DNA of 39,657 nt, taken from assembly GCA_027452145.1 (NCBI GenBank), contig DAIDHB010000263.1, positions 1 through 39,657 on the forward strand, given 5' to 3'. The notes under the pieces are model-generated. The model saw only the letters and a list, made by a program, of their open reading frames with translations, was not told where the DNA came from and did not search any database. The stretch comes from Planctomycetales bacterium (GTDB lineage Bacteria > Planctomycetota > Planctomycetia > Isosphaerales > Isosphaeraceae). Each line of letters starts with the position of its first letter. Positions within the stretch are counted from its first letter, which is position 1. Positions 17,880 through 27,757 of this stretch are shown here, piece by piece. The position numbers were made by a program, and so were the translations under genes.

Positions 17880-18197
17880 GGGAACACCGGCAACATCTGG
17901 GAATCCCAACAAACACAGGAACGCGAATCCGGGCCGACGCTTGACTGCATGCCCCGTGCCGCGCCGGAATCCCCGACGATCGGCGGTCCTCGACGGTCGC
18001 GCTGGGCGGAAAAGCCCCGGTCCGGCGGGGGAACCGTTCCCACCGCGGACGTCCCGGCCGCCCGAATTATAGGCAGATCGCCGGTTTCCGCACACGGTAC
18101 TGCTTTTGCACAGGGGGCTCGCCGGGGGCGCGGCGCGTCGAGGCGGCCGACGCCGTGAGTCGGGAGACACCACCTGTCGAGTCGAGAGGTCGAGTCC
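17880..18197. other. Divergent promoter region between kinase and secreted-protein genes
   Basis: 318 bases, no gene seen. A sigma-54-like element lies at 18095-18110 pointing to the plus-strand gene. The first part of this region is open in the kinase frame but lacks protein-like features. Confidence 0.55.
18095..18110 (+). promoter_or_regulatory. Candidate sigma-54 (-24/-12) promoter
   Basis: CGGTAC, five bases, TTGCA: the invariant GG and GC are spaced by exactly 10 bases, and the -12 half TTGCA is perfect against the TGGCAC-N5-TTGCA consensus. The predicted start near 18120 gives a leader of about 78 bases to the ATG at 18198. Next to a sigma-54 activator gene this is suggestive. By-eye match only. 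Confidence 0.4.
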
Positions 18198-19505
18198 ATG
18201 CGCAGGGGAATCTGGCCCGCGATGCTCTCGGGCACGCTCGGAGTGTTGATCCTTGCCCTGGTCGGCAACGGCCAGGAGCGGCTCGGACTGGCCGGGCGGG
18301 GCGACTCGCTCCGGCTGGCCCTGCTCCGCTCGCCGGAGGTCCGGCGCGAGCTCAAGCTGACCGACGAGCAGATCGAACGGATCACCCGCCTCGAGGCCGA
18401 GTCGAAGCAGACGAAGAAGCAGTTCGATTCGGCCACGAAGGGCGAGAAGGGGAAGCCCAGGGCCAAGCTGGAGGACCCGAACCTCACCGACGCCCAGCGC
18501 CAGGCCATCCTGGCACGCGAGGCGCAGCTCGACGGCTTCGAGCAGCAGACCGACGCGCGACTCGACGCGGTGCTCACCGCCCGCCAGCGTACCCGGCTCT
18601 CGCAGATCGCCCTGCGCGTGCAGGGGCCGTCGGCGTTCCTGACCCCGGAGGTCATCGAGAAGCTGGGGATCCAGCCCGAGCAGCTCCAGGCGATCCGCGA
18701 GGTCCTGGGCGTGATGAAGGGCCAGCAGGACCAGTACAAGGAGGCCCAGAAGCGTTCGTCGGAGCTCGCCAGGGCCGGCGGCGAGTTCGCGCTGGAGAAG
18801 GTCCGCAAGGACCAGGAAAAGAGCCAGGGCCGCGCCTTCATGTACAAGCTCGGACAGCAGGCCATGCCGGAGATCGGCCGGATCCTCTCCCGGCATCAGC
18901 GCGAGCTCTACAATCACATGATCGGCCCGCCGTTCGAGCTGGGCAAGCTGACCGGCCGCGACGGCGAACCGCTCCTCGACGAGTCGGCCAACCTGGCCGC
19001 CTGGCTGCTGAAGCAGCCCGCGATCCACGACGAGCTGAAGCTCACGACCGCGCAACGAAACGACCTGGCCAACGGCAAGTCCGCCGGTTCGGTCCTCGAT
19101 GCGCGGCAACGGTCCAGGCTCAACCAGATCGCCCTCCAGGCCGAGGGCCTCTCGGCGCTGGCCCGCCCGGACGTGATCCGGGCCCTGCGGCTCGATGATG
19201 AACAGCTCCAGCAGATCCAGGGGATACTCGGCGGCCTGATGGACGAGAGCCGTCGGCTCCGCGACCAGCTCAAGGCCGAGCCGCCCGACCCGGCCGCCGC
19301 GGGACTCGATCCGGCCGTCGCCAAGGAGCAGGCCAGGGAGCGGATGCGCGCCGGCTCGACACAGCTCCGCGAGGACGTAACTCGGCGCGTCGCCGCCGTG
19401 CTCACTCGCCGCCAGTCCGAGGCCTTCCAGCGCCTGCTCGGCGAGCCGTTCGATTTCCGCAAGCTTCGGTCCGAGCCCGGGGCCGCGGCCGCGCCGCCGC
19501 GGTAG
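18198..19505 (+). CDS. Secreted helical protein with Spy/LTxxQ-like repeats
   Basis: 435 residues with an N-terminal signal peptide (about 1-25, ending LALVGNGQE). The mature part is strongly helical, rich in Gln, Arg, Leu and Glu, and looks like an internal duplication. Segments such as LKLTDEQIERITRLEAE, ...LTARQRTRLSQIALRVQG and their partners near residues 275-330 (LKLTTAQRNDLANG, LDARQRSRLNQIALQAEG) recur, ending LTRRQSEAFQRLLG. LTxxQ motifs define the Spy/CpxP group of periplasmic chaperone or stress proteins, and planctomycetes carry many such paralogues. A chaperone role is inference. A sigma-54-like promoter precedes it. The next secreted protein gene follows after 50 bases, probably in the same operon. 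Confidence 0.78.
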   Translation: MRRGIWPAMLSGTLGVLILALVGNGQERLGLAGRGDSLRLALLRSPEVRRELKLTDEQIERITRLEAESKQTKKQFDSATKGEKGKPRAKLEDPNLTDAQRQAILAREAQLDGFEQQTDARLDAVLTARQRTRLSQIALRVQGPSAFLTPEVIEKLGIQPEQLQAIREVLGVMKGQQDQYKEAQKRSSELARAGGEFALEKVRKDQEKSQGRAFMYKLGQQAMPEIGRILSRHQRELYNHMIGPPFELGKLTGRDGEPLLDESANLAAWLLKQPAIHDELKLTTAQRNDLANGKSAGSVLDARQRSRLNQIALQAEGLSALARPDVIRALRLDDEQLQQIQGILGGLMDESRRLRDQLKAEPPDPAAAGLDPAVAKEQARERMRAGSTQLREDVTRRVAAVLTRRQSEAFQRLLGEPFDFRKLRSEPGAAAAPPR

Positions 19506-19555
19506 CCGGGGGACCGATCGGCATCGTCGCATCCCGTTCGACGAGGATCATCACC

Positions 19556-20371
19556 ATGTCGAGGCTGACCGCCCTTATTGGATCGACCGCAATCGCCCTG
19601 GGCCTCGCGGCGCTGGGACCGGCCGGGCCGCAGGGCCCGCCGGGAGGCCCCGGCGCCGGCCCCAGGGCCAGGGGGAAGGGTGCCCCGAAGAAGAAGGCCG
19701 AGCGCGAGCCCGGCGGCGACCTGCGGAAGGCCTACGACCTGCTCCGCCGCCTCCGCGCCGACGAGGCCGCCGCGGCGAGGCCCGACGCGAGGATCCGCGA
19801 CTGGACCCGGCGCGCCGTCGACTTCTATCGCGAGGGCCTGAAGGCCCAGGCCGGAGGCGCACTCGAGCGCGCCCGCGAATATGGCGCCGCGGCCCACGAC
19901 CTGGCCCGGGCGGTGGATCACGCGCGCAACGCCTCACGCTACGACCGCCCCGACCCCGACCTCCCGGCGCCCGGCGTCGACTTCGGCGCGGGCGACACCA
20001 GGATCCGCGCCTCGCGCGACCTCTATCGCGCGTATGATCGCCTGGTCTGGCTCGGCACCTGGCGCCCTGGGGCCGGCCAGGAGGTCTACGTCAAGGCCGC
20101 GCGCGACCTCTACAACGCCGCCCGCCGCGACCTCGAGGCCGGCCGCGACGAGCGCGCCGGCGAGCTCGCCCGCGCCGCCGAGGCGATGACTCACGTCCCC
20201 GAGCACCTGGCGCGCGCCGCCCCGACGGGCGACTCGGCCCTCCCGCCGCCACCGCCCCCACCCCCCGAACAACCCGGGCAAGAGACCGGTCCGCCGGCCG
20301 GCAAGCCGAAGGCGAAGGCGAATCGCCCCGCCCCGCCCGCCGAGCTCCCGCCCATCCTGCCGCCCGATTGA
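19556..20371 (+). CDS. Secreted Ala/Arg-rich helical protein, unknown function
   Basis: 271 residues. A signal peptide (about 1-22) is followed by a collagen-like patch (GPAGPQGPPGGPGAGP) and a basic KGAPKKKAE segment. Two similar helical stretches come next (about 75-135 and 148-220; IRDWTRRAVDFYREGLKAQ and VYVKAARDLYNAARRDLEAG), suggesting a duplicated helical hairpin. The tail is Pro/Lys-rich with an eight-proline run. No known family recognised. It begins 50 bases after the LTxxQ protein's stop, so both are probably co-transcribed exported proteins. It is convergent with the small acidic gene, with a stem-loop between them. Confidence 0.65.
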   Translation: MSRLTALIGSTAIALGLAALGPAGPQGPPGGPGAGPRARGKGAPKKKAEREPGGDLRKAYDLLRRLRADEAAAARPDARIRDWTRRAVDFYREGLKAQAGGALERAREYGAAAHDLARAVDHARNASRYDRPDPDLPAPGVDFGAGDTRIRASRDLYRAYDRLVWLGTWRPGAGQEVYVKAARDLYNAARRDLEAGRDERAGELARAAEAMTHVPEHLARAAPTGDSALPPPPPPPPEQPGQETGPPAGKPKAKANRPAPPAELPPILPPD

Positions 20372-20419
20372 CACCCGAGGGAAGTGGCGTGTGAAGATAG
20401 AGCGAGCGGGAGATCGAGA

Positions 20420-20452
20420 GAGCGAGCCTCCCGGCGAGCCGGGGACTCGCTC
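20420..20452. terminator. Stem-loop between convergent genes
   Basis: Outer stem GAGCGAG / CTCGCTC (20420-20426, 20446-20452) and inner stem CCCGG / CCGGG around a CGAG loop. It lies 49 bases after one stop and 16 bases before the convergent stop, so it could serve both strands. There is no T-run, so if it terminates transcription it is a weak or factor-assisted site. Confidence 0.4.
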
Positions 20453-20467
20453 CCTTCAGCGATCCCG

Positions 20468-20770
20468 TCAGGCCGCCTGCGCCGCCGCCTCGTCGTCGAC
20501 GTGGTGGATCGTGTGCAGCTCCAGCCGCTGGAACGTCTCCGAGACGACCTCGAACGGCGCGCCGTTGAGGGCCCAGAGGGTCTCGATCACCTCGGCCTCA
20601 TCATCCTGATCGGGCTCGTCCCAGGTCACGAGGACATTGTGGCCCTCGCGGACCAGGACATCGGCGCCCAGGTCGGACAGGTGGCCCTCGATCGCCTCGC
20701 GGTGCGCCGGATCGATCGTGAACGACCACCGGACCAGGTCGGGCGTGCTGGATTTCATCTCGGGGCTCAT
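20468..20770 (-). CDS. Small acidic conserved-type hypothetical protein
   Basis: 100 residues, acidic, with beta/alpha alternation (LVRWSFTIDPAHREAIEGHLSDLGADVLVREGHNVLVTWDEP) resembling a small ferredoxin-like alpha-beta domain. No family recognised and no signal peptide. Start choice: AAGGAGG is followed directly by one ATG (20774-20776 complement), and a second ATG lies 6 bases further on. Only the second (20768-20770) has proper Shine-Dalgarno spacing, so I use it. It may be co-transcribed with the Fpg gene, which ends 188 bases upstream on the same strand. Confidence 0.7.
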   Translation of the reverse strand: MSPEMKSSTPDLVRWSFTIDPAHREAIEGHLSDLGADVLVREGHNVLVTWDEPDQDDEAEVIETLWALNGAPFEVVSETFQRLELHTIHHVDDEAAAQAA

Positions 20771-20958
20771 CGTCATCCTCCTTGCTTGTGCCTGCGCTGG
20801 CGCTGGCTTCGCGTGCGGGTGGTTTACGGGGGCGCCTTCGCCGCGCCGCGGCCCGCAACGGGCCGGCGAGCGGAGGCACCATTAGGTAGTGGTCGGCCAG
20901 GATTGGCCGCCGCATCACCCCGCCGGCCGGCCAGCGTGCCGCCCTCCCGATACGACCG

Positions 20959-21840
20959 CTACAGCTCGTCCAGGCTCCGCGGCCAGTCGTCCTTCAGCAA
21001 TCGCGACAGCGAGCGATCCGCGAGGATCCGCCCGCCCGTCTGGCACCGCGGGCAATAGTTCGTCTCGTTCTCGGCGTAGCGTATTCGCTGCACGGGCGCC
21101 CCGCAGGCCGGGCACGGCTCGCCGAACCGACCGTGCACGGCCATCCCCGGCCGGAATGCCGTCACCTTCTCCGGGAACCCGTCGCCCGTCTCGGCCCGCA
21201 GCCGCTCGGTCCACTCGACCAGCACCTCGCGGATCGCCGCATATAATCGACCCGCCTCCTCGTCGCCGATCTTCTGGGTCAGCGCCAGTGGCGAGAGCCG
21301 CGCGCGGTGCAGGATCTCGTCCGAGTATGCGTTGCCGATCCCGCTGAAGAGGTGGGGGTCCGTCAGGGCGCGCTTCAGGGTGTGGCTCCGCCCGCGCAGC
21401 ACCGCGTCGAACTGCTCGAACGTCGCCTCCAGCACCTCCAGGCCGCCCGGGTCCAGTGTCTTCCACGCGTCATCTCCCGCCAGGACATAAACGGCCGCCC
21501 GGCGCTTCGTACCGGCCTCGGTCAGGAGAAGGCTCCCCTCGGCGAAGTCGATCGCCGCCAGCGCGTTCTTCGCCCCGATCTTCACGCCCGGCGGCTTCCA
21601 GTGCAGCCGGCCGGCGATCATCAGGTGGATCACCAGCCAGAGCCGGTCCTCCATCGCCAGCGCGATCCGCTTGCCCACCCGCCGCGCCTCGCGCACGAGC
21701 TTCCCCGCCACCGCGTCGATCGGCGGCTCGAACGTGCGGACGACGAACGGGCTGTGGACTCGCACGCGCTCGATGCGCCGCCCAACAGCGCGGCGCCCGA
21801 TCGCCTCGAGATAGACGGTGATATCCGGCAGCTCGGGCAT
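20959..21840 (-). CDS. Formamidopyrimidine-DNA glycosylase / Nei family protein
   Basis: This 293-residue bifunctional base-excision glycosylase/AP lyase begins MPELPDI, so the catalytic N-terminal Pro2 and Glu3 are present. The beta-hairpin Lys is in RRVGKRIAL, the helix-two-turn-helix is [21 protein letters not shown], and a C-terminal zinc finger of type C-x2-C...C-x2-C ([16 protein letters not shown]) follows. The usual intercalating block HLxMTG is replaced by [11 protein letters not shown], so this is a divergent subfamily and the lesion preference (8-oxoguanine or oxidised pyrimidine) cannot be assigned. The ATG complement of 21838-21840 is fixed by the mandatory MPE start. Confidence 0.88.
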   Translation of the reverse strand: MPELPDITVYLEAIGRRAVGRRIERVRVHSPFVVRTFEPPIDAVAGKLVREARRVGKRIALAMEDRLWLVIHLMIAGRLHWKPPGVKIGAKNALAAIDFAEGSLLLTEAGTKRRAAVYVLAGDDAWKTLDPGGLEVLEATFEQFDAVLRGRSHTLKRALTDPHLFSGIGNAYSDEILHRARLSPLALTQKIGDEEAGRLYAAIREVLVEWTERLRAETGDGFPEKVTAFRPGMAVHGRFGEPCPACGAPVQRIRYAENETNYCPRCQTGGRILADRSLSRLLKDDWPRSLDEL

Positions 21841-21958
21841 GTTGGCTGCGCTCCGCCGCGACGGGTCATCGTGGGCAAATCGTCCCTGCGTGAAATCCGG
21901 ACTCCGAACCTTCCGCCGTCCGGCGCGCCCATCCCACATCCCGGACTGCGGCCGTCTG

Positions 21959-24900
21959 CTACGACCGCCCGAGCGTCGAGCTTCGCGTCTCGTCGGCGAG
22001 CGACGGTCCGGCCAGTGGCGCCGGATGATAGTCGAGGGTCGAGGGCGTGCGCACCCGGATGGCCGTCGAGTCGTCCGAGCCGACGCTCGGGACCCCGGCT
22101 GTTCCCGACCCGCGATTGAGCGAGGAGTCGCCGGGCGGCGTGCCGCCGGCGGATCCGGTGTCGCGGCCCGGCGCGCCGGCGGGCGCGCGGCGGCGGTCGA
22201 GCCGGTGCTGGATTACCAGGCCCAGCGCGGAGAGGACCGCGCCCAGGAACGACGCCTGGATCAACTGCATGGCCAGGCTCGGCTGCACGACGGCCGCGGC
22301 CACCAGCGCGGCGATGGCCGCCACCGCCCAGGCGGTGCGGAACCGGAGGCGCGCGAAGATCGCCAGGAAGCCGAGGGCCAACGTCGCGCCCGAGCCCGCC
22401 GCGACCAGCCAGGCCCGAGGGACGATCCGGACGCCCAGCGCCTCGGGCTGTCCCGTCCTGCTGAACAGCAACGGGTGCGACTCGTCCAGCTCGCCGTCGC
22501 GCAGGCCGGCGGCCGCGGCCGGCGACGCCCCGGCGCCGAGCAGCCATTCGCCCAGGCGGGCGACGTCGCGAGCCGGGCGCCGGACCCAGAGGTATCCCGA
22601 CCAGTACCACTGGTTCTCATCGGTCCAGCCGGACGGTACGCCCAGGAGGGTGCGGTCCCAGGGCAGCCGTACCTGCCAGAGGGTCCGGAGGACCAGGCCG
22701 CCGTCGAGGAGCCGGGGCGCGGCCCAGTCGCCGCGCGCGGCCGGGCCGCCGAGCTGATATTCCAGCTCGACCAGGGCCGGTCGCGAGGCCGCCTCCGCCG
22801 GCAGCCGCAGCCGGTAGCCGGCCGGTGTGGCCTCGAGGTCGGTCCCGTCCGCCGCCCGGCCGTTCACCCGCGCGGCGATCATCCAGGCCCCCTGCGGCAG
22901 CGCGAAGGGAAACGCTGGCCCGTGCGTCTCGACCCAGTACCATGCCCGGCCGCGCAGCGAGCCGTCGAAACCCTGGGTGGTCTCGATCAGCGAGCGGGGC
23001 ACCACCAGCGCCGGCAGCTCGACGGCCTGGAGCGCCGCGGCGCGGAAGTGAAAAGGCCGCCCCCGCGGGCCGGCGTCCCCCTGGGTATAGGCGGCTCCCG
23101 CGGTGGCATCCTCCGTGGCGAGGCCCGCGGCCGGCGGGGCCGCGCCGGCCGGCGACGGCGAGCGGTTCCACTGCGGGTCGCCGCCCCGGAGCACCACGCC
23201 TGGGGCGGTCGCCATCTCTACCCGCGCCGGCCCGGCGGCGGCCTCGGGGAAGTCGATCCAGGGGAGCGCCAGCTCGCGGGGCTTCTCGGCATCCAGCACG
23301 GGGGAGACCGGCATCCGGAAGCGGAAGGCCAGCGTGGTCCGGTCCAGTACCGGCCGGTCGAAATACAGCCGGTAGCGCCGGGAGCCGTCCGCCTCGCGCG
23401 CGAGGTCCTCACGGTCGATGACCTCGCGGTCGAGCAGCTCCCAGCCGTCGGCGATGTCCTTCGGGACGCGGACCTCCAGCGTGGCGAGCGTCCCGTGCCG
23501 GACGGAGAACCTGGTCTTCTGCAACACGTCGACCCGGCGGCGCGAGACCTCGGCCGAGACCGTCGTCTCCTGGCCGATCGACCGGGCATGCCGGGTGATC
23601 CGGATCGGCAGCGTCCGGGGGCTGCCGACCGCCTCGACGACCAGCGCCGGGCCGCTGGCGGAACCGCCCGACGGCGGGGACCCGCGGTCGCCGACGACCT
23701 CCTGCGCGCGGAATGCCGCCTCGCTGCCGGGGCGATCGGATCGCGAAGTGTCGTCGTCCAGCTCGACCGAGACCCCTCGGTCCCCGGCGATGGTGAACGA
23801 CGACGCGACGGCCGCCGTCTCGTCGGGAGCGATCAGGCCGAGGCTCACCCGCCCGTCGCGCGGCAGCGGCTGGAGGCCGCCGAGCCGGATCGTCACCTTG
23901 CTCTGGTCGCGCACCGCCGGCGCGAGGCGGATCGTCAGCCCGCGCGGCTCGCCGGCCGGGGCCTTCGCCCCGCGTCGCGACGGCGCCCCCGTCGGATTCC
24001 ACGCCTCGACCACGTCCGGCGGGCCCACCGAGACGACCTCCAGGCCCGGCCCCAGCCCCAGCTCGACCTCGAACAGCCGCCCTCGCACCCACTGGAGCTC
24101 GATCGTCGTCTCGCTCCGCACCCGGTCCGCCTCGAGGTGGAACAGCGTGCGCAACTGCGAGCGGACGAGCGGCGGCGAGTCCTCGACGTCGAGGTCCAGG
24201 TTGAACGGCTGGTCGAGGAACTCGAACGCCAGGCTCGTCGCCGGCCGCTCTCGCAGCTCCTGCGGCAGCGAGGTCGGCGGGATCCGCCGAAGCCCCTGGG
24301 ATGACGCCGGAGCGACCCACAGATTCGCGCTCTGGATCACGCCGATCGCGCCGGACTGCTCGCGAGCGTTGGATATAACAAACCCGCCGAATGCGATCCG
24401 GCGCGACGGGCCCCTCCCGTAGGCGCGCCGGGTCCGCAGCACCAGCCGCTTGACGTCGCCGGGCCGCAGCGGCTCGGCCAGCGGGATCAACAGCCGTCCG
24501 GCCCCGCGAGCCCCCTCGTTCCCCGGCTCGATCGACTGGTCGTCCAGGCGGATCTCCGTGATCACATCCCGCTCGTCGACGCCGATCTCCAGCGTCCGGG
24601 CGATCCCCCGGACGCAGCGGATCACCCAGCTCGACCAGATGCGCATCTGCTCGGAGTCGACGTCGATGGCGATGTCGCCCTGCGCCGTCAGCAGCGGCGC
24701 GTCGCCGGCGCCGGCCTGGGCCTCGACGGCCCAGCTCACGTCGATCCGCGATCGGGGCGTCAGCCGCGCCGACATCCGCGATCCCTGGCCGCCGGGCAGG
24801 TCGCTCTGGCCGTAGACCTCGTTGGTGCCGACGATCAGGTCCTGCTGGCGGCGGTCGAAATCCAGGTCGAGCGACGTCGACGAGGCCGCCGGGATCGCCA

Positions 24901-25654
24901 GCGACAGCCCCGCGCGCGCCGGCCGGGTCGTCAGGGGGCACCGCAGGTCGACGGCGATCCGATGGACGCCCCGTCCGGTCAGCTCGACCTCCCACGTCCC
25001 GGGCTCCGCGACCCGCACGGCCAGGGCCTGGTTCCCCTCGCGAGCGTCGATCAGCCGCTGGTCGTCCAGCCGGATCGGGACCCAGGCCGGCCCGTCGGCG
25101 CCCATCGCGATCGCCAGTTCGATCCGCAGCACGGCCGAGTCGCCCCGCACCCGGCCCCGGACCCGCACCGACTCGACCACCCAGGCTCCCGCCCCGGCCG
25201 TCCCCCCCGGCTGCGTGGTCGCCGCCCCGGCGCCCTGGGCGTCGGGGGCACCCGCATCGCCGCCCGCAGCCGGCGCAGGTCCTGCCCCGGGCCGCTCGAC
25301 CCGGCGGATCTCCAGGTCGGGCTGCTGGATCTTCCGCAGCAGGGCCTCATAGTCCGCCGGAGTGCTCAGGATGATGAAGTACGACGTGGCCGGCGGCGCG
25401 GCCGGCGACTCGGCCCGGGCCCGGGGCTTCTCGACGGCCCCAGCCGCGACTCCGTCCCCGCCCGGCGATCCGTGCCCGGTCGGCGCCTGGGCGCACGCCG
25501 ACCCGGCCGACATCGCGATGGCCGACGACGCCAGCAAACACGCCAGACCCCAGTGAACATGCCGGACGTGATCCAATTCTTCGGAATCCGGAAGCTCGGC
25601 CGTCCCTCGGGACCCGGCGACACACTGCGAGCAGGCCGCCACCCGCCGGGACAT
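21959..25654 (-). CDS. Very large envelope protein, planctomycete type, unknown function
   Basis: About 1231 residues. A hydrophobic export segment lies near residues 33-55 ([16 protein letters not shown]), and at least two membrane helices lie near the C-terminus ([26 protein letters not shown], with more beyond). Most of the chain is beta-rich with repeated '[16 protein letters not shown]' and '[21 protein letters not shown]' type strands, like carbohydrate-binding or surface beta-sandwich arrays, ending in a Ser/Gly/Pro-rich tail. No enzyme motif recognised. I chose the ATG complement of 25652-25654, preceded by GGAAGG; a TTG about 85 bases downstream would put the signal peptide right at the N-terminus and is a real alternative. 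An extended -10-like TGGTATAGT lies just upstream (25670-25678). It is divergent from the ThiO-like gene. Confidence 0.78.
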   Translation of the reverse strand: MSRRVAACSQCVAGSRGTAELPDSEELDHVRHVHWGLACLLASSAIAMSAGSACAQAPTGHGSPGGDGVAAGAVEKPRARAESPAAPPATSYFIILSTPADYEALLRKIQQPDLEIRRVERPGAGPAPAAGGDAGAPDAQGAGAATTQPGGTAGAGAWVVESVRVRGRVRGDSAVLRIELAIAMGADGPAWVPIRLDDQRLIDAREGNQALAVRVAEPGTWEVELTGRGVHRIAVDLRCPLTTRPARAGLSLAIPAASSTSLDLDFDRRQQDLIVGTNEVYGQSDLPGGQGSRMSARLTPRSRIDVSWAVEAQAGAGDAPLLTAQGDIAIDVDSEQMRIWSSWVIRCVRGIARTLEIGVDERDVITEIRLDDQSIEPGNEGARGAGRLLIPLAEPLRPGDVKRLVLRTRRAYGRGPSRRIAFGGFVISNAREQSGAIGVIQSANLWVAPASSQGLRRIPPTSLPQELRERPATSLAFEFLDQPFNLDLDVEDSPPLVRSQLRTLFHLEADRVRSETTIELQWVRGRLFEVELGLGPGLEVVSVGPPDVVEAWNPTGAPSRRGAKAPAGEPRGLTIRLAPAVRDQSKVTIRLGGLQPLPRDGRVSLGLIAPDETAAVASSFTIAGDRGVSVELDDDTSRSDRPGSEAAFRAQEVVGDRGSPPSGGSASGPALVVEAVGSPRTLPIRITRHARSIGQETTVSAEVSRRRVDVLQKTRFSVRHGTLATLEVRVPKDIADGWELLDREVIDREDLAREADGSRRYRLYFDRPVLDRTTLAFRFRMPVSPVLDAEKPRELALPWIDFPEAAAGPARVEMATAPGVVLRGGDPQWNRSPSPAGAAPPAAGLATEDATAGAAYTQGDAGPRGRPFHFRAAALQAVELPALVVPRSLIETTQGFDGSLRGRAWYWVETHGPAFPFALPQGAWMIAARVNGRAADGTDLEATPAGYRLRLPAEAASRPALVELEYQLGGPAARGDWAAPRLLDGGLVLRTLWQVRLPWDRTLLGVPSGWTDENQWYWSGYLWVRRPARDVARLGEWLLGAGASPAAAAGLRDGELDESHPLLFSRTGQPEALGVRIVPRAWLVAAGSGATLALGFLAIFARLRFRTAWAVAAIAALVAAAVVQPSLAMQLIQASFLGAVLSALGLVIQHRLDRRRAPAGAPGRDTGSAGGTPPGDSSLNRGSGTAGVPSVGSDDSTAIRVRTPSTLDYHPAPLAGPSLADETRSSTLGRS

Positions 25655-25869
25655 GGCCTTCCAACTTTCACTATACCACAGCCCCGCAGCCGGCTCCACG
25701 ACCGGGTCGGATCGGAGAAAGGCGCCGGATGGACCAGGCGGCCAGCGCATATCACCCATTCCCCCGGGGAGCGCCTCGCGGACGCGTTGCGCCAGCGAGC
25801 CACCTTCACGACCACGACCCGCCCGCTCGCTTTCCCCGGGCCGCGATCGCCCTGTAGAATCGAGGTGGC

Positions 25870-27039
25870 ATGACGACCTCGAAGTGCGGCGACATCGTGA
25901 TCGTGGGGGGCGGGGTGATCGGCCTGTCGATCGCCTATGCTCTTGCGCGTGAGGGGCTGCGCCCAATCTTGCTCGACCGGCGCGAGCCCGGCCGCGAGGC
26001 CTCCTGGGCCGGAGCCGGGCTGATCCCGCCGATCGCCGATCGCTCGCCCGCGGCCCGCGTCTCCCCCAATCCGCTGGCCGCCCTGCGGACGTGGAGCGCC
26101 GGGCTCTATCCCGACTGGACGGCCGCGCTCCAGGACGAGACGGGGATCGACCCGGGCTATCGCCGCACCGGCGGCGTCGACGTGGCGTGGACCTCGCGCG
26201 AGGACGACGCGCTCCGCGCCGCGGCCGGCCAGTGGCGGGCCGAGGGGATCGCCTGGGAGCGGATTCCCCCCGGCGACTACGCCCGCGTCGAGCCGGCGCT
26301 GAACCCCGAGCTGAAGTCGGTGTACTTCCTGCCCGATCGGGCCCAGGTGCGCAATCCGCGGCTTCTGGCGGCCCTCAAGGCGGCCGTCGTCCGGCGCGGG
26401 GCGGTGCTGGAGGGATACCGGGCGGCGCTGGGCTTCACGCTCAACGGCGGCCGGGTCGCGGCCGTGCGCACCGAGTCGGGCGAGATCCCCTGCGGCCGGG
26501 CGATCCTGGCGGCCGGGGCCTGGTCGGGCGGGCTGCTCGAGCCGGCGGGCGTCCGGGCGCCGACCCCGCCGATCAAGGGGCAGATCGTCCTGCTCAGGGC
26601 CGAGCGCCCCCTGCTCCGCCGAGTGGTCGAGCATGGCAAGAAATACCTGGTGCCGCGCGACGACGGACGGATCCTCGTCGGAGCCACCGAGGAAAACGCC
26701 GGCTTCGATGCCAGGCCGACGGCCGCCGGCGCGCGCGACCTGCTTGAAGAGGCCATCCGCCTGTGCCCCGCGCTGGGCGACGCGGCGATCGAGGCCACCT
26801 GGGCGGGCCTGCGGCCGGGGAGCGTCGACGGCCGTCCCTATATCGGGATCGCCCCGGAGGTCGAGAACCTGATCATCGCCGCCGGCCACCGCCGCGCCGG
26901 CTTGCAGCTCGCGCCAGGGACCGCCGAGCTGGTCGTCGACCTCGTCCTCGGCCGAGCCCCTCGCCTGGACCTTTCTCCGTTCCGGCCCGACCGATTGCCG
27001 ACATCCGAACCGGCGGACGACGAGGCGTTCCGGTCGTGA
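25870..27039 (+). CDS. FAD-dependent glycine/D-amino-acid oxidase (ThiO-like)
   Basis: This 389-residue DAO-family flavoenzyme oxidatively deaminates glycine or small amines. ThiO uses this to make the iminoacetate needed for the thiazole of thiamine. The FAD dinucleotide-binding motif IVGGGVIGLSIAYAL (about 10-24), the C-terminal FAD contacts in WAGLRPGSVDGRPYIG (about 310-325), and the closing GHRRAGLQLAPGTAEL signature are typical of ThiO/glycine oxidase. In the last of these, ThiO proteins usually have GHxRxGxxLAP. No thiamine gene is adjacent, so the pathway role is uncertain. The ATG has GAGGTG immediately upstream. It is convergent with the Uma2 gene, 27 bases apart. Confidence 0.85.
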   Translation: MTTSKCGDIVIVGGGVIGLSIAYALAREGLRPILLDRREPGREASWAGAGLIPPIADRSPAARVSPNPLAALRTWSAGLYPDWTAALQDETGIDPGYRRTGGVDVAWTSREDDALRAAAGQWRAEGIAWERIPPGDYARVEPALNPELKSVYFLPDRAQVRNPRLLAALKAAVVRRGAVLEGYRAALGFTLNGGRVAAVRTESGEIPCGRAILAAGAWSGGLLEPAGVRAPTPPIKGQIVLLRAERPLLRRVVEHGKKYLVPRDDGRILVGATEENAGFDARPTAAGARDLLEEAIRLCPALGDAAIEATWAGLRPGSVDGRPYIGIAPEVENLIIAAGHRRAGLQLAPGTAELVVDLVLGRAPRLDLSPFRPDRLPTSEPADDEAFRS

Positions 27040-27066
27040 CGTGAGGCTGGCAGGTCGAGGCCCTCA

Positions 27067-27726
27067 TCATCGGCCGCCTGCAAGCTCCCGCGCAAACGCG
27101 CGGAACGACCGCATCCAGGGCGTCGAGTCGGTCGTCCTGCCGGCCTTGAGGAATCGGGCGAGCGCGGCGACCTTCAGCCCGGGAAAGTTCCGGCTGGAAG
27201 CCCTCGGCCGATAGGTCCCGTCCGGCTGGAGATGGAGGAACTGGAGGCTCTGGCCACGGGATCGCCAGACCTCGGGCACACCCATCGCGGCGAAGATCTC
27301 GAGCCGATCGAGCGAGGTTCGGGTCACGTCGACCTCGACCACCAGGTCCGGAGGCGGGTCGCGATCCAGGTCGAGCTGGCGCTTGCCCCGCACGCGCCGG
27401 GCATTGGCGCCGAACCAGTAGCATTTGTCGGGCTCGGCGCCCCGGTCCAGGTCCTGGCGCTTGAGCGTGGTCGTATCGCCGCCGACGATGGAGACCTCGA
27501 GCTTCTCGGTGAGGAATTCGACCATGCGACCGAGGAGATAGGCATCGCTGTTGTGGCCGAACGAGGGCGAGAAGATCTCCATCGTGCCCCGGTCGTACGT
27601 GACGCGAACGGGCCGATCGCCCACGATGCGCAGCATCGCCTCGTAGTCGTCCCACGAGACGTCCTGGAACAGGAAGCCGGGGGGCGCCGATGTTCGCCGC
27701 CCTGGACCTGTCGTCGCCGTGGCCAC
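27067..27726 (-). CDS. Uma2 family (DUF820) PD-(D/E)xK-fold protein
   Basis: 219 residues. The motif PDLVVEVDVT (about 125-134) carries the Asp and Glu-x-Asp of the restriction-endonuclease-like core. It is preceded by the typical Uma2 elements TYDRGTMEIFSPS, SFGHN and a conserved C-Y-W-F/Y block. Planctomycetes and cyanobacteria carry large numbers of these paralogues; their function is unknown and nuclease activity is only inferred from the fold. The start is a GTG (complement of 27724-27726) with AAGGAAGG 8 bases upstream. It is followed on the same strand by no close gene, and the DtxR-like gene lies just upstream (31 bases), so both may be in one transcript. Confidence 0.85.
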   Translation of the reverse strand: MATATTGPGRRTSAPPGFLFQDVSWDDYEAMLRIVGDRPVRVTYDRGTMEIFSPSFGHNSDAYLLGRMVEFLTEKLEVSIVGGDTTTLKRQDLDRGAEPDKCYWFGANARRVRGKRQLDLDRDPPPDLVVEVDVTRTSLDRLEIFAAMGVPEVWRSRGQSLQFLHLQPDGTYRPRASSRNFPGLKVAALARFLKAGRTTDSTPWMRSFRAFARELAGGR

Positions 27727-27757
27727 GGTCGCACCTTCCTTTCGTACCGCGGCCGCC

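Noticed and set aside
17880..19532. N-terminal extension of the histidine kinase to 1046 residues
   Set aside because: The extra part overlaps a real plus-strand gene. The kinase starts naturally at the ATG before its first membrane helix.
21818..24304. 828-residue open frame on the plus strand
   Set aside because: Antisense to the large envelope protein, Arg/Gly/Pro-rich, with no motif.
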